Source: Martinezella lusitana (GTDB lineage Bacteria; Pseudomonadota; Alphaproteobacteria; Rhizobiales; Rhizobiaceae). From it: 64,000 nt of DNA. The notes beneath the pieces were generated by a model. That model ran no database searches, was not told where the DNA came from, and was given only the letters and a program-made list of their open reading frames with translations. Shown here in pieces: positions 1 through 9,818 of this stretch (positions within the stretch are counted from its first letter, which is position 1; each line of letters starts with the position of its first letter). The stretch spans positions 107,608 through 171,607 of the forward strand of contig NZ_JAFEVL010000036.1 in the NCBI RefSeq assembly GCF_016901135.1, in the 5' to 3' direction. The translations under genes were made by a program, and so were the position numbers.

Positions 1-225
1 CGTCGCGGACTCTTACCGGGCGGCGACGCCAACGCTGGGCCGCGGGTCGCTTGCGCCGGGATTGATGGTTACGCGGTGAGCGATGGCTTCCCGCGGCTTC
101 TAAGGAACGATGTATCGCTCGGTATCGCCGAGGCCACCTATCAGGTTGAGGTGCGTGCGCTGGCCGGCTTTGCCGTCGACATGGCAACGGTGTTAGACAC
201 GTTCGGGGGGACGGGCAATGAGTGA
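1..225 (+). CDS. PD-(D/E)XK motif protein (DUF4420), C-terminal end only
   Basis: An open frame enters from the left edge and stops at 223-225, overlapping the start of the AIPR gene by 8 bases. The visible 74 residues include a GFPRL stretch, then LGIAEATYQVEV and LAGF, which resemble the C-terminus of DUF4420 (PD-(D/E)XK motif) proteins. In known loci these proteins lie directly upstream of AIPR genes in restriction-like defence clusters with a DNA methylase, Vsr nuclease, GHKL ATPase and Z1 protein. The catalytic part is outside the window, so the family call rests on a short tail plus context. Confidence 0.5.
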   Translation, partial: RRGLLPGGDANAGPRVACAGIDGYAVSDGFPRLLRNDVSLGIAEATYQVEVRALAGFAVDMATVLDTFGGTGNE

Positions 226-2290
226 GAATGCAACGTCGGAATTCGCTCGAGCGCTGGCGGACGAAGTTGATGAGGCGCGTGATGATCCGACGATAGACAT
301 CCCGTCGACTGAGGCGCTCTTCACCCGCATAGTCATCGATGAACTGGAGGAAATTGGTCATTTCGAGGCGGCCTTTGATCTACCTCAAGAGGGGAAGGTC
401 GGCCGGTCACCGTTCCGGATCAGTGGGTATGTGATCGATGAGGACGCTGGCCAGCTCACTCTCTTCGCGACGCACTACTCGGGCGACGTGCCGCCGCGTC
501 GCGTTCCCGCCTCAGACCTTCTAAAGACTGCAGAAAAGGCTGGCACCTATGTCGCTGCATGCATTGGCGGGCTTGCAGACCGCATCGAGCCTTCCAACAC
601 AGAGGCTGGGGACCTCGCGCGTCGCGTGGCGGCGCTTGGCGAGCGCATCGACCGCTTCCGGATCGTCGTGCTGACCGACTGCATTGCAGGTGGCACACTG
701 CCCGCGACGGTCGATAGTCATGGAAAGTCGATCGAGATCGAGCTCTATGACATTGTCAGGCTACACAGAGTTCTTGGAGAAGGCCAGACCCGCGGTGATA
801 TCGACGTCGACCTTGTCGCCCTGGCCGGTCATCGCATCGCCTGTCTGCCGGTCGCTTCGGGGGCAGGGCATTACGACGCGTTCCTTGCGGCTTTCCCGGG
901 AGAGGTGCTGTCGCGCATCTACGATCGATATGGCACGCACCTCCTCGAGCTGAACGTGCGCGCATTTCTGGGACTTTCCGGGCGCAAATCGGTAAATGCC
1001 GAACTGCGCCGCACGCTGGTCGAACAGCCGGAGATGTTTCTGGCATACAACAACGGCGTGGTCGCAACTGCCGATGAGGTCCGGCTCGAGTATGAGGGTG
1101 GCGCGGTGTACCTGACCGGTCTGCGGGGCCTGCAGATCGTCAATGGAGGACAGACGACGGCATCGCTTCACCGTGCACGGCGCAAGGAAAGCGTTGCGCT
1201 TGGCGCGGTGGAGGTACCGGTCAAGATTATCCGAGTGACCGAGGGGGATCTGGCGCAAATAGTCTCCTCGATCTCCCGCGCAGCGAACCGACAGAATACT
1301 GTGCAGCAGGCCGACTTCTCGGCCAGCGACCCGTTCCACCGCGAGGTGGAGACGTTGGCGAACAACGAGTGGCTCGAAAGCGGGCGCGGGCGCTGGTTTT
1401 ATGAGCGCGCGCGCGGATCATGGCTCGCAGCCGAGCAGAAGGCTTCTTACCGCACTACCGAGCAGCGCGCCTTCCGCGAGCAGACGCCAAAGTCCCGACG
1501 CTTCGATAAGCTCGACCTCGCACGTTATCTGTCGGCGTGGGACGGCTTCCCCTGGCGTGTCGCTTTTGGCGGTCAGAAAAACTTCCAGGCGTTCATGCAG
1601 CGCCGCAAGGAGCTGACCGCTCCACCTCCGGACACTGCTTGGTTCCACCGGCTGATTGCGCTCACTATTCTTTATCGTACGACTGAGCGTCTGGTCCGAA
1701 CGGTAAAATTCCCTGCGTATGGCGTGAATATTGTCGCATATCTGATCGCCGCGCTTGGAGAGCGCACCGGCGGCCGCATCGATTTCGACTTTGTCTGGCG
1801 CCAACAAAAGCTGTCGAACGAGATGGAGGCCCTCATCTCCGCCTGGGCTCCGCTGATCGATCAGGCGTTGCGTGCAAGCGTCGGTAACCACAATCCCACG
1901 GAATGGTTCAAGAAAGAGGACTGCTGGGCTGAAGTCCGCAATCACCTGCCGACCCTGTCGGATCCGCTCCCGGCAGAGCTTAACGGCACCTCAACCACGA
2001 CCGGCGCTTTGGCGGAAAGACGCGCACAAACTCTCCAGGTAGCTGACTATGATCGAATCGAGGAATGCATGCGCATTCCATCGGCAGTCTGGGTGGCGGC
2101 GGCCGAGGCCGGTCAGCGTAGCGGAGTGCTGCATTTCAAGCTGGCCAGCATCTGCATGACGCTCGCCAACTATGCCGCAGGTGGTTGGAGCCGACGCCCT
2201 TCGATCAAACAAGCGAAGCATGGGCTGGAGAGTGTTGCTAAGGTGCGTGCCGCCGGCTTGTTCGACGAGACACAACGCGAAGCAGGATAG
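218..2290 (+). CDS. AIPR family protein (phage-defence associated)
   Basis: A 690-residue protein with the AIPR (abortive infection phage resistance) signature: RYGTHLLELNVRAFLG near residues 237-252, FLAYNNG at 274-280 and QIVNGGQTTASL at 306-317. Length is normal for the family. AIPR proteins are linked to abortive infection and to restriction-like clusters containing Z1 and DUF4420 proteins; the biochemical role is not firmly known. The start overlaps the upstream DUF4420-like frame by 8 bases, so the two are probably translationally coupled. No truncation or frameshift was seen. This is the last gene of a defence operon whose upstream part lies outside the window. Confidence 0.85.
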   Translation: MSENATSEFARALADEVDEARDDPTIDIPSTEALFTRIVIDELEEIGHFEAAFDLPQEGKVGRSPFRISGYVIDEDAGQLTLFATHYSGDVPPRRVPASDLLKTAEKAGTYVAACIGGLADRIEPSNTEAGDLARRVAALGERIDRFRIVVLTDCIAGGTLPATVDSHGKSIEIELYDIVRLHRVLGEGQTRGDIDVDLVALAGHRIACLPVASGAGHYDAFLAAFPGEVLSRIYDRYGTHLLELNVRAFLGLSGRKSVNAELRRTLVEQPEMFLAYNNGVVATADEVRLEYEGGAVYLTGLRGLQIVNGGQTTASLHRARRKESVALGAVEVPVKIIRVTEGDLAQIVSSISRAANRQNTVQQADFSASDPFHREVETLANNEWLESGRGRWFYERARGSWLAAEQKASYRTTEQRAFREQTPKSRRFDKLDLARYLSAWDGFPWRVAFGGQKNFQAFMQRRKELTAPPPDTAWFHRLIALTILYRTTERLVRTVKFPAYGVNIVAYLIAALGERTGGRIDFDFVWRQQKLSNEMEALISAWAPLIDQALRASVGNHNPTEWFKKEDCWAEVRNHLPTLSDPLPAELNGTSTTTGALAERRAQTLQVADYDRIEECMRIPSAVWVAAAEAGQRSGVLHFKLASICMTLANYAAGGWSRRPSIKQAKHGLESVAKVRAAGLFDETQREAG

Positions 2291-2403
2291 GAGCACCAAT
2301 GCCGGCCGCTGAAGCTCGCGGTTTATCTGCTTTTCGCGGCCTCTCCTTATCGCGCACGTACTCCTGACCCCTCCCCGTTGAAACCATTGCAGAAGCTCTA
2401 AAG

Positions 2404-3489
2404 ATGACGAGACCAAAAAAGCCGAGATCGGCGAACGGACAAAAGAAGCAGGTAGGAGGACGAGATGTCCGCGGGCTGCGTACTGAAGCGGAGCTAGAGA
2501 GCCGAATTACCAGCGCTCTAGCAGCTGCTCTGCCTACGTTCTCACAAAACGATTTTGTTCAGCAACGGCGGTTCACAATTCGCCTCGGACATGACAGCTT
2601 TGAATTCGACAGCGCGGCCCTTTGGGAGAAGACAGGCCGAGCCGATATCCTGATCTTTTACGGTGACCGACCGCTGGCGGTCCTTGAAGTGAAGCGGGAA
2701 ACGGTTGCTTTACAAGAAGCCGACTACGAGCAGGCGCAAAGCTACGCCAATATGCTCACGCCGCGCCCCCCACTGTTGATTGTTAGCAATGGCAAGCACA
2801 CACAGCTTTTCGACAGCAACACCGCTCGGCGATTAGATGCTGGAGACTACGACAACGCCACCATTACAAACTTGCTAGAGAACGTTGGCAAGGTTGCCGC
2901 GGCCGACATGCGTTGGGCGATTGAGGCGTTAATGGGCCGCGAGGTCGACATATGGCCGCGCGCGGTTCGTAAATGCACCGCCGGATTGATCGAGACGTGG
3001 ACCGATCCGCCTGGCGCTGCAGGACGCCCCGTCGCTCGCGACCTGATTTTTCCGCGCGAGGCCACCGAGCAAGCAATCAATGCGCTTACAAGAGTCGATC
3101 TTTTCACTGTCCTGGTCGGACCACCAGCAAGCGGCAAGACAAACTTGCTCTGCGAATTAGCTCTGCGGACGACTTCGAGCGACGAACTGGCCGTTCTGAT
3201 GCTTCAGGATATTGGTCCGGGCCTCTTTCAGGCCGTTTCGAACCTCTTTTCGCGAGAACTCGAATGGACACTGACTCCTCACGATGCTCGACACTGGCTG
3301 CGCCGAATGTCGAAAGGAACCGCGGGGCCGACTCTTGTCATTGCAATCGATGGTGGAGAAAGACAAACTGCGGCCTGCGATCGAGGCGTTGATCAGCACG
3401 GTAAGAAAGCGGAAGTCAAGTTGATGATCACAGCGAGTAGCGGAACGTTTCCGGCGACAGGACAAAGCGGCGCTTGCGGGAAAATATGA
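2404..3489 (+). pseudogene. Truncated HsdR-N-like nuclease fused to P-loop NTPase (decayed)
   Basis: The N-terminal half resembles the restriction-enzyme R-subunit N-terminal fold, with a PD-(D/E)XK core: D81 in GRADILIF and E95-V-K97 in AVLEVKRE. Residues 239-246 (GPPASGKT) are a Walker A motif and LVIAIDG at 311-317 is Walker B-like. Just after Walker B the best reading moves to another frame (VEKDKLRPAIEALIST) and then returns to KAEVKLMITAS, which implies two compensating indels. The frame ends soon afterwards, beside the 3' end of the RHE_PE00001-family gene. A nuclease plus STAND-type NTPase would normally be much longer, so this is probably the broken front of a defence effector such as an Avs-like protein. 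That naming is inference. Confidence 0.6.
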
Positions 3490-3515
3490 ACCGAGCATGG
3501 CAAGCGCTAAGAATG

Positions 3516-4670
3516 CTACAACACGCCCCACGCCCGGAACCGCCCTCTGCCAGTCATCTCCCGCAGCCCGAGCTCGCCGACGATCCGGAGCGCCGCCTGC
3601 GGAGTGACGTCGAGCGTCTCGGCAATCATCCCGGCCGAGAGCAGCGGCCGCGACAGCACCAGCTCGATCAGCTCCGGCAGCTTCGACGTTTGGCGCCGGC
3701 CGATCAGCCGGCGCTCCATCAATTGCCGGGCCAAAACCAGACGGTCGTGTTCGTTGAGGCCAAGCTCGGCTGCGGCAGTGATGCCGGCGAGAATGGCCAG
3801 CAACCGGGTGTCGCGATTGCGATGCCGGCGCCGATCGACGGGGATGGTTTTCAGGCCAAGATTGAACGCGGCCAGATGCGCTCCGGTCGTCACGCCGGCC
3901 TGACGCAGTATTGATGCTGCCAGCGGCCGGCCGAGCCAGGGGGCATGCTGCAGGACTTCAAGTGTATTCCAGGCATCGAGGGCGACAATCGCCTGCAGCA
4001 CGGGTGGAAAACTGTCGAGCTCGCGCAGGACGGCTCGCCATTCGCCGAGCCGTTCGTCCTCGTCCCAATCGAGATCATAGACGAACGGATCCTTCTCGCC
4101 GCCGCCGACGCGACTCGGCACCCGCGCCTCTGTGATCGCCGCCTCGGATCGCGCCAGCACGGCGTCGATGGCGGCGAACTCTGCTTCGAGCGGGTTGACG
4201 CTATCATCGCGGTTCTCCCCCTCCCCTCCTCCGTTCGCGCTGCCATCCAGCCCGCCGGCGTCGACCGCAACGGTGCTGTCGGCGCCATGTGATGCTGCAG
4301 GCGTGCCGGCGACGAAGTCGTGCCCGCGCAGGCTGCGCAGACCGTCGGCGCTGAGCGCCCAACCGGGCGGTTGCGCTGAAATCCGGTGGCGGGTGCGCAG
4401 GACGTCGTGGGCGATCGTGAGCTCATGGGTGGGCGCCCGGATGTCGGCGCCGGCGTCATGCAGCACCAGGTCTTCGAGATGCACGAGTTCGCCGTCGATC
4501 CACAGCGAGGCGCAGGCATCGGCAAAATTCATGCGTTCGATCCAGCCCTGCCCGACCGGCGAGCGGGCAATGCGCTCGTCAAGGCGGGCCAGCGCTGCGG
4601 TGGCGTTCGAAATCGGCCGCAGCAGGCCTGAGATGGGCAATTTGGACAAATCGTAAGACATTGAAATCAT
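3516..4670 (-). CDS. RHE_PE00001 family protein (DUF1612 + C-terminal HTH)
   Basis: A 384-residue protein matching the rhizobial plasmid family RHE_PE00001: an N-terminal DUF1612 region ([21 protein letters not shown] near 42-62, then [26 protein letters not shown]) and a C-terminal winged-helix-like segment ([22 protein letters not shown]). The middle is low-complexity and Gly/Asp/Glu rich. The family is common on rhizobial plasmids, near mobile elements, and its role is unknown; DNA binding is suggested by the HTH. Its 3' end abuts the decayed NTPase gene and its upstream region has several dyads, so autoregulation is possible. The start is ATG 4670, with an in-frame ATG at 4661 as alternative. 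Confidence 0.8.
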   Translation of the reverse strand: MISMSYDLSKLPISGLLRPISNATAALARLDERIARSPVGQGWIERMNFADACASLWIDGELVHLEDLVLHDAGADIRAPTHELTIAHDVLRTRHRISAQPPGWALSADGLRSLRGHDFVAGTPAASHGADSTVAVDAGGLDGSANGGGEGENRDDSVNPLEAEFAAIDAVLARSEAAITEARVPSRVGGGEKDPFVYDLDWDEDERLGEWRAVLRELDSFPPVLQAIVALDAWNTLEVLQHAPWLGRPLAASILRQAGVTTGAHLAAFNLGLKTIPVDRRRHRNRDTRLLAILAGITAAAELGLNEHDRLVLARQLMERRLIGRRQTSKLPELIELVLSRPLLSAGMIAETLDVTPQAALRIVGELGLREMTGRGRFRAWGVL

Positions 4671-5192
4671 AGTAAATGATTTGCTAAACGAACGCTATAT
4701 GGCAATTAGAGTTCATCACATGATGGTTTTGTTGGAACGATGTCTAACCATCGATAAGTATCAAGTATCGATAGTGATGGTTTTGCAGTCGCAAAACCTG
4801 TATGTCAGTCCTTGAGGATCGGCGGAAACCCCACAAATGCAGGCTTTTGCCCACCTTTTCATTTTGGATCGGTGGAATATTCCGCTTCATTGGGTGGAAA
4901 ATGGCTCGCCGAACCGTTCGGCCGAGCCCCCCTCCCCAAAGCACATCTCGCCAACGTTGGCCCAATGCGGCAGCCCAGCGCTCGACCCCTCGCAAAACAG
5001 GCAGTTTCGGGGCATTTCGGCTGTGGAGGGCTGCCGACGGGCGTGCTGTGGCCCGGATGGGTCCGTTGCCTATCCCGGATCGGAAAATGCGCTGCAAGGC
5101 CTCCTATTTAAGTTATAAAACACGCTTGCAAACCGGCGTTTTCTCACGCATTCATTATCTGTACAAACGCCATCAAAAACGAGCCAAGACTA
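4671..5192. promoter_or_regulatory. Divergent promoter region with dyads; candidate res site
   Basis: This 522-base gap separates the RHE_PE00001-family gene (minus) from the serine recombinase (plus). It contains AACCATC (4746-4752) paired with GATGGTT (4776-4782), nested ATCGATA (4750-4756) and TATCGAT (4766-4772), and TTTTGC-AGTC-GCAAAA (4781-4796). TGATGGTTTTG occurs twice, at 4721-4731 and 4775-4785. Serine resolvases usually act on a res site of several dyads upstream of their own gene, so this is a reasonable place for it. The dyads could instead be operators for the HTH protein. The rest (about 4800-5190) shows no convincing gene. Confidence 0.4.
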
Positions 5193-6110
5193 ATGCCACA
5201 GGTTGCAACCGTCAGCTCCCCTTCCCCGCTGCCAAGGCTGATCGGATACGCTCGGGTTTCGACCGACGATCAGCTCAACGACGCCCAGGTCGATGAGTTG
5301 CGCGACGCGGGCTGCCATCGCATTCATCAGGAGCACGGATCGGGAGCATCACGCGCAAGACCGGTGCTCACCAAGTTGCTGAAGGATCTTAGTCCCGGCG
5401 ATGTGCTGGTCGTCGTTCGTCTCGATCGCTTGGCGCGATCGGTCAGCCATCTGCTTCAAGTGATCGAGGACCTCGAAGGGCGCGGCGTTCACTTCCGCTC
5501 GTTGCGCGATCCAATCGATACCTCCACGCCGCAGGGCATGTTTTCGCTGCAGGTGCTCGGCGCCGTCGCCCAGCTTGAGCGCGCGCTGATTGCGGAGCGA
5601 ACCAAGGCCGGCATGAAGGCTGCAAAAGCGCGCGGCCGGCTCGCTGGTAATCCCGGTCTGCGCGAGCGCCGACCGGAAGCGATCAAGGCGGTGTCGCAAG
5701 CACGCGAGAAACTTTATCTCGACGAACTGATTTCGTCGGCACAGACATGGCTGCCGACCGTGCGGCAGCTTCGGCCTCAACACAGCTGGGACAATGTCGT
5801 GCGGGTTCTCAATCGCCGCGGCTACGATTGGACCGTTGAACGGCTGCGTCGTGCCGTCCATCGCATGGTGCGCGAGAAACTGGCCGATCCCGGTTTGCTT
5901 GCCCGGTCGCCGCGTCGCGCCCCGGAGGATCATCTCATGAAGCTGGTTGCCGCGATCACCATCGCCGATCCGGCTTTGTCGTTGCGCGACATCGCCGCGC
6001 AACTGGACCAAATGGGGGAGCGGCCGGTGCGTGGTGGTAGGAAGTGGCAGCCGTCTTCCGTCAGGGCCCTGTTGGACGAGGCACATCGTTTCGGCCTCGT
6101 TCGCTCTTGA
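5193..6110 (+). CDS. tniR: Serine recombinase/resolvase (TniR-like)
   Basis: A 305-residue serine recombinase. The N-terminal resolvase domain has IGYARVSTDDQ with catalytic Ser23, and LDRLARSVSHL about residues 80-90; Arg-rich helices and a long C-terminal region follow. In tni transposons this enzyme resolves cointegrates at a res site. It converges on tniQ and the two genes overlap by 50 bases (6061-6110). The C-terminal part (LNRRGYDWTVERLRRAVHRM) is closely related to a fragment at 13208-13366. The start at 5193 follows CAAGACTA without a strong ribosome-binding site. Confidence 0.85.
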   Translation: MPQVATVSSPSPLPRLIGYARVSTDDQLNDAQVDELRDAGCHRIHQEHGSGASRARPVLTKLLKDLSPGDVLVVVRLDRLARSVSHLLQVIEDLEGRGVHFRSLRDPIDTSTPQGMFSLQVLGAVAQLERALIAERTKAGMKAAKARGRLAGNPGLRERRPEAIKAVSQAREKLYLDELISSAQTWLPTVRQLRPQHSWDNVVRVLNRRGYDWTVERLRRAVHRMVREKLADPGLLARSPRRAPEDHLMKLVAAITIADPALSLRDIAAQLDQMGERPVRGGRKWQPSSVRALLDEAHRFGLVRS

Positions 6111-7194
6111 GTGCCTGGCTCATAAGGCGCCCGAGCTTCCTGTCCCGCGAACTCCCCTTTATGGCCGACATCGCTTTCCAATCCTGGCTGGCCAGGATCT
6201 GTTCGGCCAGTTGATGATACTCGATATCGGGTCTGAGCCTGAGCTTCGGAAGAGTTTCCAGAGTTCCAACCGAATGGGGCGTTTCGGCGGCCTGCGGCAG
6301 TGATTTGCGTTTACGATTGGCCAACTCTCGCTCGAGGTAAGAAGGTGGCGGTCCGAGCCATTGCCTTGCCTGCGCCAGATCAAGCAACTGTGCCACCGCC
6401 ATGAATGTGACGATGCGCCATGGAAGCGACAGGTAGACGAGAGGGTTACTGCGGGCGGTGAAAGCGGGAATGCGTCCAAAGGGAAACTTCAGGTCAAGCC
6501 ATGCAATGAACGGTTTGCCATTTGTCTGTGACGGCGACCACAAGGTTTCGATCGCAGCCTTTATCTCATCCAGTGCGCCGCCGCCCTCCCTCCCCTCGAT
6601 AGCGGCGTCTATCGCGGCCGTCAGTATGAGCAGGAAATCTACCGTGGCCGCCCCTTCGACCTTCTTTTGTCCCCCCGATACCGCGGTCGAGCAGTGTCCG
6701 CAGATGAGCCGCGCCTCTTCCTCGATACATTCGAAGCGGAAGCGGTCCCGGGCGAAACAGTGGCCACACCAATCTTGCAGCATGCAGCGATGTTTCCGAC
6801 AAACCGCTGTTTCGACATGAGCCCATTCACGGCGAAGATAGTGATCCCGGCCAACCGACACGTCCTCGTCAAGGCAATCGGGGCAAGTCCCCTGCTCCCT
6901 GCGGTCGGTAACATACCAGGCGATCGATCTCACCGATCGGCTCAACATCATTGCTTCGACTTCAGCGATCTTTAGTCTGGCGGTGCGCGCCCACGATCTG
7001 AGGACCAGCGGATCCGGGCGAAAATCCCGCAACTCGAAACTGCCGGAAGCCGGCGGCCGATCCTCATGCCCCAGCCAATGCTCGATTTCGCCCGGCGTGC
7101 ATCCATAGCGACAAGCCACCCTGGCCTGCCATGACGAGATCAGCTCATCTGGGTAGGGCCGCGGTGCGATCGGCAAGAGGGGGATTTGCCTCAC
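6061..7194 (-). CDS. tniQ: TniQ family transposition protein
   Basis: A 377-residue TniQ protein: N-terminal LPIAPRPYPDELISSWQARVA, then a zinc-ribbon-like Cys/His set (CPDCLDEDVS, AVCRKHRCML, DWCGHC, ICGHC). TniQ/TnsD proteins act in target selection with TniA and TniB. The start is taken as GTG at 7192-7194 because it overlaps the tniB stop as GTGA and gives the family N-terminus VRQIPLLPIAP; a longer in-frame start at 7293 would add 33 residues of unrelated sequence inside tniB. The 3' end overlaps tniR on the opposite strand. Confidence 0.85.
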   Translation of the reverse strand: MRQIPLLPIAPRPYPDELISSWQARVACRYGCTPGEIEHWLGHEDRPPASGSFELRDFRPDPLVLRSWARTARLKIAEVEAMMLSRSVRSIAWYVTDRREQGTCPDCLDEDVSVGRDHYLRREWAHVETAVCRKHRCMLQDWCGHCFARDRFRFECIEEEARLICGHCSTAVSGGQKKVEGAATVDFLLILTAAIDAAIEGREGGGALDEIKAAIETLWSPSQTNGKPFIAWLDLKFPFGRIPAFTARSNPLVYLSLPWRIVTFMAVAQLLDLAQARQWLGPPPSYLERELANRKRKSLPQAAETPHSVGTLETLPKLRLRPDIEYHQLAEQILASQDWKAMSAIKGSSRDRKLGRLMSQALKSERGRNDVPRPTGP

Positions 7195-8114
7195 CGCGCC
7201 GATCGCCGCTGGAGCGAGCGTTCCGACCGTCGAACCATGGCGACAAGCGGCAACACAAGGTCGTCGCAGCTGAAGCTGTCCGCGGTGATACACTCACTGC
7301 CGTTGCGGATGGCGTCGGCAGCAACGGTCTCCATCAGCCGGAATATACGCACCGTCACGCCGTCGGTGAGCTCAAGAACACGCCGGCGGACTGCCGGAGA
7401 TGTCACTGCCGATGGCCGGCGTAGTGGAAAAATAGACGCCAGGCTCGAAAGAAGCTGAGTGATGCGCTGATCGTTCGACCAGCGCTCCAGGTGAAACGCT
7501 TCGAACCGTTCTGCGAGCTGCGGGTCCGTCAGAAGCGCCTGCCGGGCAAGATCGGTGCCCGCGCAGATCAACGGCACCTTCAGGTCATTGGCAAGAAAGC
7601 GGATCACATTGAGGAAAATCCGCTGCTGGCGAAACGTGCCGGTCAGCATTGCGTGGATCTCGTCGATAACAAGCATTCTGACGCCCATCCTGCGCATCAG
7701 GCTACGGCAGATCGTTTTGAGGCGGAACGCCGCGTCGCTGCTCGGTCCAGGCGCCCCTAGAGCGTTCAATAGCTCACCATAGACATCCCGCTCCAACGGC
7801 TCTGCGGGCATCTGCATCGCCACGACCGGCATGAAGGTCACGCCAGTTCCCCTGTCGAAAGTCGCGGGATGATCGCGAAGAAACTTGCGGATGATTTTTG
7901 TTTTTCCCATGCCGGTGTCACCATACAATAGTAGGCAAGGCATGCGGTCCCGCGGCGGATACGAAAGCAGGTCCTCAAGCCGCATCAATGCCGAATTTGC
8001 CTGAGCCGTTTCGAGCCAGCGATCGGCCCGAATCCAGGCGATGCGCTCACTATCGCTCAGCTCGGCATAGCTCCGGTAGGCCGGCAGAAGATGGGCATAC
8101 TCGCTCACGACCAC
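7191..8114 (-). CDS. tniB: TniB family AAA+ ATPase
   Basis: A 307-residue AAA+ ATPase with Walker A GDTGMGKT (65-72) and Walker B-like MLVIDEIHA near residue 150, then LICAGTD and LERWSNDQ sensor regions. In tni/Tn7-like systems the TniB/TnsC ATPase couples target choice to the DDE transposase. It overlaps the end of tniA by 10 bases and the start of tniQ by 4 bases, so the three genes form one tightly packed unit. Length and motifs are intact. Confidence 0.9.
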   Translation of the reverse strand: MVVSEYAHLLPAYRSYAELSDSERIAWIRADRWLETAQANSALMRLEDLLSYPPRDRMPCLLLYGDTGMGKTKIIRKFLRDHPATFDRGTGVTFMPVVAMQMPAEPLERDVYGELLNALGAPGPSSDAAFRLKTICRSLMRRMGVRMLVIDEIHAMLTGTFRQQRIFLNVIRFLANDLKVPLICAGTDLARQALLTDPQLAERFEAFHLERWSNDQRITQLLSSLASIFPLRRPSAVTSPAVRRRVLELTDGVTVRIFRLMETVAADAIRNGSECITADSFSCDDLVLPLVAMVRRSERSLQRRSAR

Positions 8115-9745
8115 TCCTCCACCGCCAACGGCGAAAGGTCGATGCAGACATCGTCTTCGTCGTCTGATTCCGGTAAATCGGTAGTCCGATCACGGGCTGC
8201 CAATGCACGCTCTTTCCGCTCAGCATGGCGGCGCATGGCCCGGGTCTGCTGAACGGCGCTCTCCATAAGCCGCCTTTGCTCGGCGATGGTCTCGAAAATC
8301 AGGTGCTCGTCGATAGCTCGGACTCCCCGAGCCCTCAGTGCCGCCCGCGCCAGGCGATGTTCTCCGAGGGTAATCGGCGGCCGGTCCAAGGCCGCAAAAC
8401 GCACGGGCCAGATCGAACCGTCTGCCTGCTCCACATAAACACAGGAGAGATCCCGCGGATCATACTTGACCCGCACCTGGCGCGAAGATCGCCCAGCCAA
8501 AGGACTGAGAACGTCATCCCAATAACGAATTCCGAACAGATGCAGACCATCCCTGCGGATACAGCGTTCCTCATAAGGGAGAAAATCGAGCAGAAACCGT
8601 TCTGGATCATGCGGCAGGCGTAACGGCCGGGAACGGACCGCGACCGCATCTTCCCATGCCGTCCGCGGCGGGAGCAGCAATGCGCTATGAACTTCGGCAT
8701 GGTAGCGGCCGACGATCTGGAGGGTCAGCCATCTCTCCAATTCATCCAGTGTCATCGCTGCATGCTTCTGCGGATCGTACGAGCCTCGCTTGGCAATGCT
8801 GCTCGAAGTAGATCCCGGCAGCAGATGCACCGCACCCATCATGGTCCCGATCAATCGCTCGATATGCCCGCCGTAATGCGGGCGTGCAACAGGCCGGTAC
8901 ATCAGCTCGATCCCATGTTCAGGCGCTCCCCTGACCAAAGCCTTGCCGTGGAATTCTGCTCCATTGTCGAGGTGAATAACGTCTGGCAATCCAGAGACCG
9001 GCCACTCGGCATCGATGCCCATCGTCTGGAGCCAAGGTTCTTTTGGCATCACCAGATTCTGGATCGCCAAGGCCACGGATGTCGCCGACGGGCTTTCCAG
9101 GCTGAGATAGAAGCCAGCCACCATGCGGCTGGCAACATCGATCGCCAACGTCAGCCAGGGGCGCTGCAGCGGCTTGCGGCTAACCGCATCGACGATGAAC
9201 AAATCCACCAGGGTGTGATCGATCTGAATAATCTGAAGGGCATAGTTGGCGTTATATTCTTGCACGACAACGCCGAACTTTTCGGTTGCCGCCTTCGCTC
9301 CCTCCCTCCATCGCATCAGTATCTGCGGATCGATGCAGTCGACGCGCGCCCGGACGGCTGTCCACGATGGCGCGCGAACGCCGCGTTCATGGCAAACTTG
9401 CCGTACCCGGTCGTGTAGAGCGGAGATCGTCGGCCGCTCACGTTTCCGGTAAGTATCGAAAATTGCCGCTTGAATGATCTCCTCGATCTCCGGGGGCAAC
9501 AGCACTCTGCCCTTGGCGGGACCCGGTATAGCGTCCAGCAATGAGCTCGTGACCGGCGATGCGCGATATTGGTTCAGCAGCTTATAGAAACGGGTTTGGC
9601 CCAACTCCAGCTCTCGGCAGGCTTTACCGACATGCGCGGCTGAAAGGCGGGGCATCAGAGCCAAGGGGCGAATAACCTTTTCGCGTGACACCGCCCTCAG
9701 CCATACCGCCTCGTTGACGGCCAACTTGTCTGGTTTCCGGCCCAT
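8105..9745 (-). CDS. tniA: TniA DDE transposase (Mu/Tn402 type)
   Basis: A 546-residue integrase-core transposase. The catalytic triad is visible as D176 (IQIDHTL), D260 (IHLDNGAEFHG) and E296 (YGGHIERLIG), with 35 residues between the second Asp and the Glu, as expected for DDE-35-E enzymes. A C-terminal Mu-transposase-like beta-barrel region follows (DPRDLSCVYVEQADGSIW). It is first in the tniA-tniB-tniQ operon and reads away from the predicted right transposon end at 9878. It looks complete and potentially active. Confidence 0.93.
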   Translation of the reverse strand: MGRKPDKLAVNEAVWLRAVSREKVIRPLALMPRLSAAHVGKACRELELGQTRFYKLLNQYRASPVTSSLLDAIPGPAKGRVLLPPEIEEIIQAAIFDTYRKRERPTISALHDRVRQVCHERGVRAPSWTAVRARVDCIDPQILMRWREGAKAATEKFGVVVQEYNANYALQIIQIDHTLVDLFIVDAVSRKPLQRPWLTLAIDVASRMVAGFYLSLESPSATSVALAIQNLVMPKEPWLQTMGIDAEWPVSGLPDVIHLDNGAEFHGKALVRGAPEHGIELMYRPVARPHYGGHIERLIGTMMGAVHLLPGSTSSSIAKRGSYDPQKHAAMTLDELERWLTLQIVGRYHAEVHSALLLPPRTAWEDAVAVRSRPLRLPHDPERFLLDFLPYEERCIRRDGLHLFGIRYWDDVLSPLAGRSSRQVRVKYDPRDLSCVYVEQADGSIWPVRFAALDRPPITLGEHRLARAALRARGVRAIDEHLIFETIAEQRRLMESAVQQTRAMRRHAERKERALAARDRTTDLPESDDEDDVCIDLSPLAVEEWS

Positions 9746-9818
9746 CGGTGCTCACCCTTACATCGAGCTGCAAATCAGGCTAAAATTCCACCGAACCTAC
9801 TCAAGTTCACTCAATTAG

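Noticed and set aside
456..1067. Long minus-strand frames opposite the AIPR gene
   Set aside because: They are GC-rich shadow frames with repetitive Arg/Ala content and no family features.
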